From CAUZFZ01 sp963579025 (lineage in GTDB: Bacteria; Planctomycetota; Planctomycetia; Planctomycetales; Planctomycetaceae): DNA of 19,055 bases. Made by a program: the position numbers and the translations under genes. The notes beneath the pieces are model-generated. The model did not search any database. It saw only the letters and a program-made list of their open reading frames with translations, and was not told where the DNA came from. The stretch lies in assembly GCA_963579025.1 (NCBI GenBank), contig CAUZFZ010000183.1, forward strand, positions 1-19,055, in the 5' to 3' direction. This document shows positions 1 through 7,463 of this stretch, piece by piece (positions within the stretch are counted from its first letter, which is position 1; every line of letters begins with the position of its first letter).

Positions 1-822
1 GCTGCCGGGACGCAGAATCAGGCGTTTGCGGCGCTGCTCTATGCTCTGCAGAAAGTCTATGAGATTCCGCTCGGCGATCTTGCGGATACAGCACGAGCGC
101 GTGGTGATGAGCGCCTGCCGGTGGTCCTGACTCGTGAGGAAGTGGCACGTGTGCTGGGTCGGATGAGCGGTAAGTACTCGCTGATGGCGCGTCTGCAGTA
201 CGGTTCAGGTCTGCGGGGTCTGGAGGGCTGCCGGTTACGTGTGAAGGATATCGACTTCGGTTACGAGCAGATCGTTCTGACGGATACCAAGGGGAACAAG
301 GACCGCTTGACGTACCTGCCCGTCTCAGTCCGGTCTGAATTGCGGGATCAGATCGCCGCGGTTCGTCGGTTGCATGATGCCGATCTGAGTCAGGGGAACG
401 GGCGGGTGTGGCTGCCGTTCGCACTGTCGGAAAAGTACCGGGATCTCGATCAGTCGTTTGAGTGGCAGTATGTGTTTCCTGCGGCGCGGCTGTCTGTTGA
501 TCCGCGAAGTGGGATCGTGCGGCGGCACCACATTGGTGAGAGTTCTGTAGCGCGGGCGATCAAGAAGGCGATGCGGTCCGCCGGGGTCGACAAGCATGCC
601 AGCGCTCATTCGCTGCGGCACTCATTCGCTACGCACATGCTGGAGGCGGGTGCGGACATCCGGACGGTGCAGGAGCTGCTGGGCCATAAGGATGTTTCTA
701 CGACGATGATCTATACCCATGTGCTGAACCGCCCTGGCATCGTGGGTGCCAGCCCGCTGGACGGTATGGGGTCGGTGGAACGCGACAGACGTGACGGCCA
801 GGCGGGAGAGTTTCAGGAGTGA
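1..822 (+). CDS. intI: Integron integrase IntI (tyrosine recombinase), 5' end cut by window edge
   Basis: This site-specific tyrosine recombinase inserts and excises gene cassettes at attI/attC sites. The frame is open from base 1, so 273 residues are visible and the N-terminal arm lies outside the window. Visible catalytic residues are Arg72 (SGLRGLEG), Lys97 (TKGNKDR), His203 and Arg206 (HSLRH), His229 (LGHKDVSTT) and Tyr238 (MIYTHV). Their spacing equals that of IntI1 (R146, K171, H277, R280, H303, Y312, from memory) with a constant offset of 74, so about 74 residues are missing. The extra segment that separates IntI from XerC/D is present: VWLPFALSEKY, then WQYVFP, then DPRSG and RRHH. 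The set is complete, so the enzyme looks active. In most integrons the cassettes lie on the 5' side of intI, here off-window. Some spirochaete and planctomycete integrons are reported to be reversed, but no attC was found downstream. Stop is TGA at 820-822. Confidence 0.93.
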   Translation, partial: AAGTQNQAFAALLYALQKVYEIPLGDLADTARARGDERLPVVLTREEVARVLGRMSGKYSLMARLQYGSGLRGLEGCRLRVKDIDFGYEQIVLTDTKGNKDRLTYLPVSVRSELRDQIAAVRRLHDADLSQGNGRVWLPFALSEKYRDLDQSFEWQYVFPAARLSVDPRSGIVRRHHIGESSVARAIKKAMRSAGVDKHASAHSLRHSFATHMLEAGADIRTVQELLGHKDVSTTMIYTHVLNRPGIVGASPLDGMGSVERDRRDGQAGEFQE

Positions 823-1144
823 GTAATCCATGCCTGGCGACTATTCGATGCGCCGCCTGTAACGACCAGACGCCGCGTCACCGCGGTTTTGTCCTCCAGA
901 CTGTTACCAGCTTTCGCAGGCCGGGGCTTACTCACGATTACGGGATCATCCGCCACCTCACACCGCGTGAGCTGATTCTTGAGTCGCCCTCTTGAACTGA
1001 CGTGACCGGTCACAACCCCGACAGGCCGCCGAATCAGGTTCGCTTTCGCTACGGACCACCAGCTTTCCATGGCTTCCTTCAGACCCCGCCGTTGGCGAGC
1101 GACGCCCTTGCCATTCGAATTCACTTCCCCATGAACAGGGCGAG

Positions 1145-1163
1145 GTCACTGACAAGCAGTGAC
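1145..1163. repeat. Perfect 7-bp stem hairpin
   Basis: GTCACTG (1145-1151) and CAGTGAC (1157-1163) are exact reverse complements around the 5-nt loop ACAAG. There is no T-tract on either side, so it is not an intrinsic terminator. It could be a protein-binding or recombination site; the role is unknown. Confidence 0.55.
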
Positions 1164-1192
1164 TGGGTGTGCCACTTTGCCGGGCAAACAAG

Positions 1193-1224
1193 AAACCCCG
1201 GAAACACGTTGTTACCCGGGGTTT
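1193..1224 (-). terminator. Strong hairpin, possible minus-strand terminator
   Basis: AAACCCCGG (1193-1201) and CCGGGGTTT (1216-1224) form a perfect 9-bp, GC-rich stem with a 14-nt loop. Read on the minus strand the stem is followed by CTTGTTTG, a weak U-rich tail. On the plus strand no T-run follows. No gene is evident that it would terminate, so it may instead be a structural element of the integron remnant. Confidence 0.35.
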
Positions 1225-1289
1225 GAAGCAATGGCGTGCGGCACGAATCCTGCTGCCCTTTCAGGGCTTGAGATTTCCTCGCCCTCGCG

Positions 1290-1625
1290 TACCTGGCGTT
1301 GCAGGAGCAGGTCGAGTCCGTTCGCCGACTGCATAAGAGAGACCTTGAGGCCGGCTTCGGAACGGTGTGGCTGCCGTATGCACTGGAGCGGAAGTATCCG
1401 CATGCCAATCGGGAATTCGGGTGGCAGTGGGTGTTTCCGTCGCGGCACCTGTCACGGGACCCCGTGACCCAGGTGCATCGTCGGCACCATCTGTATGAGA
1501 GCACGTTTGCTGACCTGTTTAAGGCTGCGGTTCGCAACATCGGGCTGGAGAAGAATGCGTCGCCCCACACTTTGCGTCACAGCTTTGCAACTCATCTGCT
1601 GGAGTCGGGGCACGACATTCGGACG
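1290..1625 (+). pseudogene. Second integron integrase remnant, truncated at both ends
   Basis: The translation in this frame matches the middle of IntI: QEQVESVRRLH, VWLPYALERKYPHA, WQWVFPS, DPVTQVHRRHH and HTLRHSFATHLLESG. The spacing from VRRLH (codon at 1320) to the catalytic HxxR (His codon at 1566) is 82 codons, the same as in the intI at 1-822. Homology stops abruptly after DIRT at 1625, exactly where VQELLGHKDVSTTMIYTH should follow, so the second catalytic His and the Tyr are lost. Upstream there is a stop at 1269-1271, and the first catalytic Arg and the Lys are absent. The frame stays open to 1775 with unrelated sequence. The fragment is clearly diverged from the neighbouring intI, so it is a separate integrase lineage and not a recent duplicate. 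It cannot be active. Confidence 0.85.
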
Positions 1626-1676
1626 CTCGCGAGTTTTGTTCTGGCCGCCCCCACCCATCCGTGGAATTGCTCTGGC

Positions 1677-1715
1677 ATCCGTGGGCAAAATTGGCCTGAG
1701 GTGATTCCCACGGAT
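1677..1715. repeat. 9-bp perfect inverted repeat
   Basis: ATCCGTGGG (1677-1685) pairs with CCCACGGAT (1707-1715) across 21 nt. A third partial copy, CATCCGTGG, sits just upstream at 1656-1664 in direct orientation. Function unknown. Confidence 0.5.
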
Positions 1716-1876
1716 CAACATCTTCGACGACAACTCGACTCAGAACAGGTCGCAGGACGACCATGTGGACTGTAGAGCCAGGCCACCAGGCGAAACGTCT
1801 CGTGCATGACCGCTCGCGGAATTAAGACCGGCTGAACTGAAATCGTGAAACTCGCCGACTTTTCATCAGGCCACCC

Positions 1877-1952
1877 CTCTCCCCCGAAACATAGGCGCGG
1901 TCGACTGACTTTTGGAGCAGAGCCCTGCATCGCCAATGTTTTGGGGGAGAGG
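1877..1952. repeat. 17-bp inverted repeat (one mismatch), 42-nt spacer
   Basis: CCTCTCCCCCGAAACAT at 1877-1893 faces ATGTTTTGGGGGAGAGG at 1936-1952; the reverse complement of the second differs at one base. It ends 22 bases past the stop of the DAHP synthase gene. It could be the 3' stem of that transcript, although no T-tract follows on the minus strand. It could also be the ends of a 76-bp miniature element. No target-site duplication is obvious. Confidence 0.55.
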
Positions 1953-1974
1953 TCTGTTTAAGGACTCGTCCGAT

Positions 1975-2991
<1,017 letters not shown>

Positions 2992-3014
2992 CTGCGGGTC
3001 TCCTGTTCTGGCAC

Positions 3015-3050
3015 AAAAAAAGCCCTGAAACCTCAAGGGATTTCAGGGCT
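3015..3050 (-). terminator. Intrinsic terminator (attenuator) in the DAHP synthase leader
   Basis: On the minus strand AGCCCTGAAA (3050-3041), a 10-nt loop and TTTCAGGGCT (3030-3021) form a perfect 10-bp stem. An uninterrupted T-run follows (3020-3015). The element lies 11 nt upstream of the ribosome binding site (2999-3004), i.e. inside the leader of the gene and not after a gene. That placement makes it an attenuator, not an ordinary terminator. Confidence 0.85.
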
Positions 3051-3080
3051 GGTGAATACTCAGTTGAGTCGAACAACCGA

Positions 3081-3194
3081 TCAGGCCGGTCGTGCCCTGA
3101 ATTCCCTCACGGGAAAACCATAAAAGAAAAACCGCCAACTTCCGGAAGGAAGCGGCTGGCTGGCTTTCTCAATGGTCAGGGTCGGAGCTGGCAT
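3081..3194 (-). CDS. Putative aromatic leader peptide, 37 aa
   Basis: A 37-codon frame on the minus strand begins at ATG 3194 and stops at TGA 3083-3081, about 90 nt before the DAHP synthase start. Codons 20-27 read W-R-F-F-F-Y-G-F (3137-3114), and another Phe follows at codon 33, so all three aromatic amino acids made by the pathway are represented. This resembles the Phe run in the enterobacterial pheA leader peptide. Upstream, CAGG about 5 nt before the ATG is a weak ribosome site, and an in-frame TGA at 3212-3210 makes this the only ATG. The peptide is probably a regulatory read-out of charged tRNA and not a functional protein. No conservation data are available to me. Confidence 0.7.
   Translation of the reverse strand: MPAPTLTIEKASQPLPSGSWRFFFYGFPVREFRARPA
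3094..3101 (-). promoter_or_regulatory. Candidate antiterminator segment
   Basis: On the minus-strand RNA the segment TTCAGGGC (3101-3094) is exactly complementary to GCCCTGAA (3049-3042), the 5' arm of the terminator. Pairing across about 44 nt would prevent the terminator from forming. The segment lies inside the leader reading frame, 10 nt before its stop codon. A ribosome finishing the leader peptide would therefore cover it, while one stalled at the aromatic codons would leave it free. Just upstream is a small hairpin TTCCC-GTGA-GGGAA (3115-3102) with a GNRA-type loop that a stalled ribosome would disrupt. Confidence 0.6.
3122..3164 (-). promoter_or_regulatory. Imperfect hairpin with U-rich tail overlapping the aromatic codons
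   Basis: On the minus strand CTTCC (3152-3148), loop TTCC and GGAAG (3143-3139) form a core stem that can be extended by GCCA/TGGC (3160-3157 with 3137-3134). It is followed by TTTTTCTTTT (3131-3122). That T-rich run is at the same time the Phe-Phe-Phe-Tyr codons of the leader peptide. It may be the pause hairpin that couples polymerase and ribosome, or a second, weaker terminator. Confidence 0.45.
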
Positions 3195-3235
3195 CGTAAC
3201 CTGTTTGATTCAGGACATTTGGTTGAACGAAAACG

Positions 3236-3265
3236 ATCCTACGACTGTGCGACTGCCGAGGTCAA
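3236..3265 (-). promoter_or_regulatory. Sigma-70-type promoter for the DAHP synthase leader
   Basis: On the minus strand TTGACC (-35, 3265-3260), an 18-nt spacer and TAGGAT (-10, 3241-3236) fit the vegetative consensus well. Transcription would begin near 3229, giving a leader of about 240 nt, with the leader-peptide ATG about 35 nt into the RNA. The position fits the attenuator model. Planctomycete promoter consensus is not well defined, so this is inference. Confidence 0.5.
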
Positions 3266-3355
3266 CATCCGGTTTGCAGAATGTCATGAAGTTCCGTCGA
3301 CGCGGTCGTGTTGTTGAGGAGTTTGCGCGACCCGTGAGAACCGATTCCCGCCCGG

Positions 3356-4558
3356 TTACGGTGTCATCAATGCGAACGCGATGCCCGCGATGATACCCGA
3401 AGCGCTCAGCCCGGCGGTCCAGTCAACCGGAAGCGTGTGAATCGAGTACGGAACGCAGTTACCGGGACGATCGTGTCCCAGGTCGTACTTGACGTCGAAC
3501 CAGGCGTTGTTCGGAATCGACATCTGATACGGCATCGTCGCGAAGGTCAGATAGAACCTCGTGCCTGACACAACGGGCTGCAGAAGACAGAATTCGTTGC
3601 CGTAGCGTTCCAGTTCCGGGTCCTCAAAATACAGTGGCTGATGACGCGCGACGGGGGCTTCCCACGCGTACGACAACGCTTTCCAGTCACGGCTGTGACC
3701 GAATTCAGGAGGGCCTTCAGAGATCAACCGGTCTCCTGGCTGCGGCACCTCGAGTATGTCTATTACGTCATTGTCCTCTATTGCGTCTTTGTTCATAGTT
3801 ATCATTACTGGACTTATTGTTAATGCACTTGTCTTGAAGAGCGATAGCCTCCGGCCGTCCGCGGCAAGTAATACGCCCGACACTGGATCCCGGCGGTGCG
3901 GTTGCACTGGCTTTGCGTCAGGGGCGGGCGGAGCCGCCTCAGCCGGAGTCTCCTGATTCCAAGCGGTCGTCATCACATCCTGTTTGCGGGAAGTCATGAA
4001 CTCGATCTCGTCGAGAATGCGCTCCGGGAACTTCTGGAACAGTTCCATCGGGACGGGCATTTCCGCCGCCACTTCGGCCAGCAGACGCGCTTGCGGAAGG
4101 TCGCCGGCTGCTACTGCCCGGCGAGCGTTTGAGAGCAGTCGATGGACTGTGTCAGCGGCGAGAGTAGAAACACTGGCTGGCGAACTCACTGTTCTCGACT
4201 CGGGCGCCGGGACCTGGGCAGACGTCAGGATCACGGCCGCGCGCTCAGGCAGGGTTGCGGGTTCAGACGGAGTTGCGGGTTCAGATAAGGTTGCAGGTTC
4301 CGGCAGGGTTGCGGGTTCAGGTCGGGCCGTGGGCAGCTTAGGAGCAGGCATCTCGACAGGAGCTGACTCCTGGGGCACCGTGCTGAATCCGGAGCCTTGC
4401 AGCTCGATCCATTCGTCCAGTGTCCTGGTTCCGGCGCTATCCGCGAGTTTGGGCTGATCCGCGGCAGAACTCTGTCCACAGACAGCAAGACTGCTCAACC
4501 ACGCCGCGCTCGCCAGACAAAGAGCAACTCGTATAGACCGGTATGTTGGCTTGATCAC
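3356..4558 (-). CDS. Secreted planctomycete protein of unknown function with Pro-Glu-Ala-Thr repeat
   Basis: I do not recognise a named family. The start chosen is GTG at 4558 because GGGGGGAG lies 10 nt upstream and a signal peptide then begins at residue 1: basic N-terminus, hydrophobic VALCLASAAWLSSLAV at about 10-25, and an Ala-rich cleavage region near residue 33. The frame is open up to 4783 without a better start. The mature protein of about 365 residues has a P-E-P-A-T repeat at about 78-103, an Ala-rich helical segment at about 125-160, and a conserved-looking C-terminal half. That half carries the pattern YFEDPELERYG, QPVVSG, LGHDRPGNCVPY, which I recall from other planctomycete hypothetical proteins. 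It ends in a Gly/Ala-rich hydrophobic stretch (SASGIIAGIAFAL), possibly a membrane anchor. It is probably its own unit, divergent from glcD. Confidence 0.75.
   Translation of the reverse strand: MIKPTYRSIRVALCLASAAWLSSLAVCGQSSAADQPKLADSAGTRTLDEWIELQGSGFSTVPQESAPVEMPAPKLPTARPEPATLPEPATLSEPATPSEPATLPERAAVILTSAQVPAPESRTVSSPASVSTLAADTVHRLLSNARRAVAAGDLPQARLLAEVAAEMPVPMELFQKFPERILDEIEFMTSRKQDVMTTAWNQETPAEAAPPAPDAKPVQPHRRDPVSGVLLAADGRRLSLFKTSALTISPVMITMNKDAIEDNDVIDILEVPQPGDRLISEGPPEFGHSRDWKALSYAWEAPVARHQPLYFEDPELERYGNEFCLLQPVVSGTRFYLTFATMPYQMSIPNNAWFDVKYDLGHDRPGNCVPYSIHTLPVDWTAGLSASGIIAGIAFALMTP
4254..4325 (-). repeat. Four tandem 18-bp repeats encoding the PEPAT run
   Basis: Four consecutive 18-bp units start at 4254, 4272, 4290 and 4308 on the plus strand. 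Each begins GTTGC(G/A)GGTTC and differs in its last bases. On the coding strand they give repeats of the type E-P-A-T-(L/P)-(P/S). They sit in the linker after the signal peptide, where copy number could vary by slippage. The repeat probably makes an extended, periplasm- or surface-spanning linker. Confidence 0.75.
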
Positions 4559-4911
4559 TGTGCTGGTTCTCCCCCCGAGGACCGGTATTGGCTCGTGACA
4601 GACACCCCTTGTCTGCGCAAAGCCAGCCGCTTCGGATTCTTCGTCACGACTGGACCTGAAAATCGAGCACAACGCTCGTGGGCCGCGCAGTCCTGACAGT
4701 CGGATCAGTCGCTTCATCCGGTAGGACCGATACAGTCCGCAAAGTTTCCCGTCGTTCGACTGAGACAGCCTCTGGATGCTCAATTATCATTCGGCCGTAG
4801 GTCTCGGCGTTCCGGCGTTCGCCGTTTCGCATCAACGAGCAACTCGGCAGTATCAGCCAAAACCGACAGTCCGCAGCCAAACGCCCGAATCACAGAACTG
4901 AGTCCGCATCG
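4559..4911. other. Divergent intergenic region between secreted protein gene and glcD
   Basis: Contains the 5' regions of both flanking genes. On the minus strand the downstream frame remains open through most of it, but its translation has no domain and no ribosome site as good as the one used for the GTG at 4558. I could not pick a convincing promoter for either gene. No RNA gene was seen. Confidence 0.5.
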
Positions 4912-6363
4912 ATGAGTTTCCGGGAGTTCTTCTCAGAGCTGCAGCGGATCTACCCGCCGAACCGGTTTCTGACCGGTAATGCCGAGCTGGCTCCGTACGA
5001 ATCAGACGGTTTGACGTCGTTCCGGGCGAAGCCGTCTGGTGTCGTGCTGCCGGAGACTCAGGACGAGATTATTCAGACCGTCCAAATCTGCCATCGGCAC
5101 GAAATCCCGTTCATGGCTCGCGGTAGCGGGACGAGTCTCAGCGGCGGTTCTGTCCCTGTGAAAGATGGGCTGGTCATTGCTCTGAACCGGTTGAACCGGA
5201 TTCTGAAGTACGACGCGAAACAGCGAATCGCGGTCGTTGAACCGGGCGTGATCAACCTGAAAGTGTCGCAGCGTGCCGCTCCTGATCGGTTGTATTACGC
5301 GCCGGATCCGTCCAGCGGCCCTGTCTGCACAATCGGTGGCAACGTGGCGTTTAACTCTGGCGGAGCTCATTGCCTGAAGTACGGCATGACGTCGAATCAC
5401 GTGCTGGGCATGAAGGTCGTGCTTCCCGACGGCGAAGTGACGGAGTTTGGCAGCGACAGCGTGGAATCCACGGGGCCGGACCTGACCGGCATGTTTATCG
5501 GCAGCGAAGGCCTGTTCGGGGTGGCGCTCGAGATCACGTTGCGACTGCTGCCCAGGCCCGAGGTCTTTCACACAGTGCAGGCCGCCTATGACTCGCTGGA
5601 GAAAGCGGGGACGGCGGTTGCCATGGTGGTCGCATCCGGTCTGCTGCCCGGGGCCATGGAGATCATGGACCGGCTCTCGATGGATGCCGCGAACGCCGCC
5701 ATCGCCGACTGTTACCCAACCGACGCGAAAGCTGTTCTGATCGTCGAGCTGGAAGGTACGGCCGACGAAGTCGAGGCGGAGAAGCCGCGACTGCACAAGG
5801 TGATTGAAGAGTCAGGGGCCTACCTCGTCGATGTCGCTAAGACGGAAGAGCAGCGGGCTCTGATCTGGAAAGGGCGTAAGAGCGCATTCTCGGCGGTTGG
5901 CCGTCTGAGTCCCGACTTCATCGTTCAGGACGGTGTCGTTCCGCGGATGCGACTGGGTGAAGCGCTGGCCGAAATCGAACGGCTCAGTGCCGAGCACGGC
6001 ATCCGAGTCGCCAACGTGTTTCACGCCGGTGACGGAAACCTTCATCCGCTGATCATGTTCGACGGCCGGCAGTCCGGTGCGCTCGAAGCAGCGGAGACTC
6101 TGGCCGGTGAGATCATTCGCCTGTGCATTCGACTGGGCGGATCGATCACCGGCGAACACGGCGTGGGTCTCGAAAAACGAGCTTTCATGGGAGAAATGTA
6201 TGGCGAGGACGACATTGAGTTCATGCAGCAGATTCGTCACGCCGTCGATCCGCTCGCACTGGCGAATCGTGGCAAAAAACTGCCCAGTGCCGAGGCGCCT
6301 GTCCTGACGTCTCGATACGGGGCACACCCACTGGAGAAGGCCGGCGTGATCTCACGGCACTGA
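4912..6363 (+). CDS. glcD: Glycolate oxidase subunit GlcD (FAD-linked oxidase)
   Basis: Flavoprotein subunit that oxidises glycolate (or a related 2-hydroxy acid such as D-lactate) to the 2-oxo acid. Length is 483 residues against about 499 for E. coli GlcD. The FAD-binding PCMH-type domain spans about 35-215, with the pyrophosphate loop ARGSGTSLSGGSVP at about 69-82 and the conserved CTIGGNVAFNSGGAHCLKYG at about 139-158. The C-terminal FAD-linked oxidase domain has NVFHAGDGNLHP near 368-378 and the signature GGSITGEHGVG near 410-419. The ATG at 4912 has only a weak ribosome site (GAG about 9 nt upstream) but gives the family's usual N-terminus. glcE begins 11 nt after the stop, so the two form an operon. 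Substrate preference between glycolate and D-lactate cannot be fixed by sequence alone. Confidence 0.93.
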   Translation: MSFREFFSELQRIYPPNRFLTGNAELAPYESDGLTSFRAKPSGVVLPETQDEIIQTVQICHRHEIPFMARGSGTSLSGGSVPVKDGLVIALNRLNRILKYDAKQRIAVVEPGVINLKVSQRAAPDRLYYAPDPSSGPVCTIGGNVAFNSGGAHCLKYGMTSNHVLGMKVVLPDGEVTEFGSDSVESTGPDLTGMFIGSEGLFGVALEITLRLLPRPEVFHTVQAAYDSLEKAGTAVAMVVASGLLPGAMEIMDRLSMDAANAAIADCYPTDAKAVLIVELEGTADEVEAEKPRLHKVIEESGAYLVDVAKTEEQRALIWKGRKSAFSAVGRLSPDFIVQDGVVPRMRLGEALAEIERLSAEHGIRVANVFHAGDGNLHPLIMFDGRQSGALEAAETLAGEIIRLCIRLGGSITGEHGVGLEKRAFMGEMYGEDDIEFMQQIRHAVDPLALANRGKKLPSAEAPVLTSRYGAHPLEKAGVISRH

Positions 6364-6374
6364 GGCGAATACTC

Positions 6375-7448
6375 ATGTTAGTCCCGGAATCCATCGAACA
6401 GCTTCAGGACGCCGTCCGCTCCACCGAGCATGTGCTGGTGCGTGGAGCCGGTACAAAGACGGCGCTCTCACGTGATGCGACGATCTCGACACGCAAGCTG
6501 AGCGGCATCCTCGACTACGAACCCAGCGAATACACATTCACGGCTCTGGCCGGTACGCCGATCGCGGACATTCAGTCGGTCCTCGCCGAGCACGGTCAGT
6601 TCCTCATTTTCGACCCTCCCCTGGCCGAAGCCGGCGCAACTCTTGGCGGAACAGTATCGGCGGGATTGTCCGGGCCAGGGCGTTTTCGGTTCGGTGGAGT
6701 GCGCGACTTCATCCTGGGCGTCCGCATGGTGACTGGTGACGCACGCGTCGTGTTCGGCGGCGGAAAGGTTGTGAAGAACGCCGCGGGATTCGATATCCCC
6801 AAGCTGGTGACCGGGGCACTGGGTCGCATGGGCGTGTTGGTCGAACTCACATTCAAAGTGTTTCCGGCTCCCGAAACGTGGACGACGATTCGAGCTGACT
6901 TCACAGAGCTGGCTCCGACAATCGACGCGCTGCATCGGCTGGCGGTTGCACAGGAAGACCTGTTCTGCCTGGACCTGGAACCGCCGCACCGATTGTGGGT
7001 GCGTCTGGGTGGTCTGGCGGACGCGCAGCCGGCCCGTGTCGAGCGCGTGCGTCGACTGATCGCCGATGCGACGGTCGAACTTCTGACCGGTGAAGATGAC
7101 GCGCGGGTCTGGAGCGATGCTCGCGAGTTTCGCTGGCTGCCCGAGGAGCACAGTCTGATCAAGATGCCCATCACCTCCGGGCAGTTGCCTGAGGTTGAGG
7201 CCGCACTGAGTGCGTTTTTCGATCACTTGCCCTGCCGTTACAGCGTCGGCGGCAATGTCGCCTGGATCGGCTGGCCGGATTCTCTGGAATCGACCGAGCT
7301 GAATCGCCTTTGCCAGCGATTGAATCGGGCCATCATGATCCTGACCGGCAAGCAAAGCGACGTACTGCGAGGCCCACGCGGCGGCCTGCCCTTCACGCAG
7401 CGGCTGCTGAATGTGTTTGATCCACAATCAAAATTCATCCGTGCATAG
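6375..7448 (+). CDS. glcE: Glycolate oxidase subunit GlcE (FAD-binding)
   Basis: Second flavin-binding subunit of glycolate oxidase; 357 residues, close to the ~350 of E. coli GlcE. The FAD-binding domain covers about 10-165: LVRGAGTKTALSR at 21-33, LDYEPSEYTFTALAGTP at 46-62, ATLGGTVSAGLSGPGR at 88-103, and KVVKNAAGFDIPKLVTGALG at 131-150. The C-terminal part is short, as expected for GlcE, and lacks the GEHGVG motif of GlcD. Translation probably follows glcD directly (GAGG about 10 nt upstream, within the 11-nt gap). The usual third gene, glcF for the iron-sulfur subunit, is not downstream: the next gene is on the opposite strand and its stop lies only 15 nt away. Confidence 0.92.
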   Translation: MLVPESIEQLQDAVRSTEHVLVRGAGTKTALSRDATISTRKLSGILDYEPSEYTFTALAGTPIADIQSVLAEHGQFLIFDPPLAEAGATLGGTVSAGLSGPGRFRFGGVRDFILGVRMVTGDARVVFGGGKVVKNAAGFDIPKLVTGALGRMGVLVELTFKVFPAPETWTTIRADFTELAPTIDALHRLAVAQEDLFCLDLEPPHRLWVRLGGLADAQPARVERVRRLIADATVELLTGEDDARVWSDAREFRWLPEEHSLIKMPITSGQLPEVEAALSAFFDHLPCRYSVGGNVAWIGWPDSLESTELNRLCQRLNRAIMILTGKQSDVLRGPRGGLPFTQRLLNVFDPQSKFIRA

Positions 7449-7463
7449 TTGGACAGAGCTACT

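Larger units (their letters stand above)
823..1289. other. Gene-free gap between two integrase genes, rich in palindromes
   Basis: I see no convincing gene in these 467 bases. The open frames on both strands have no recognisable domain and poor ribosome sites. The stretch holds three clean symmetric elements: a 12-bp perfect palindrome GTGACCGGTCAC at 1002-1013, a 7-bp stem hairpin at 1145-1163, and a 9-bp stem hairpin at 1193-1224. I looked for integron attC core sites (RYYYAAC and GTTRRRY) and found no usable pair. The region may be decayed cassette or intergenic DNA. Confidence 0.6.
1626..1974. other. Gene-free region with two long inverted repeats
   Basis: No recognisable protein or RNA gene. 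Two inverted repeats stand out: a 9-bp perfect pair at 1677-1715 and a 17-bp pair with one mismatch at 1877-1952. The left boundary is the abrupt break in the integrase remnant, so some of this DNA may have arrived with the event that truncated it. The right end lies 3' of the minus-strand DAHP synthase gene. Confidence 0.55.

Noticed and set aside
813..1124. 103-codon open frame on the minus strand overlapping the end of intI
   Set aside because: Its GTG start has no properly spaced ribosome site, it overlaps the intI 3' end, and the translation shows no recognisable domain.
823..1289. Possible integron attC or attI sites next to intI
   Set aside because: No pair matching RYYYAAC and GTTRRRY at hairpin spacing was found; the hairpins present have different arm sequences and lack the unpaired bases expected for attC.
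2992..3036. Upstream TTG start for the DAHP synthase at 3036
   Set aside because: It would put 15 extra codons through the terminator stem and ribosome site; the ATG at 2991 has AGGAGA at 7 nt and gives the family length.
4559..4783. 75-codon N-terminal extension of the secreted protein
   Set aside because: It would bury the signal peptide in the middle of the protein; GTG at 4558 has a strong ribosome site.
6468..7427. 319-codon minus-strand frame opposite glcE
   Set aside because: Shadow of a GC-rich gene; glcE has clear FAD-binding motifs and operon context.
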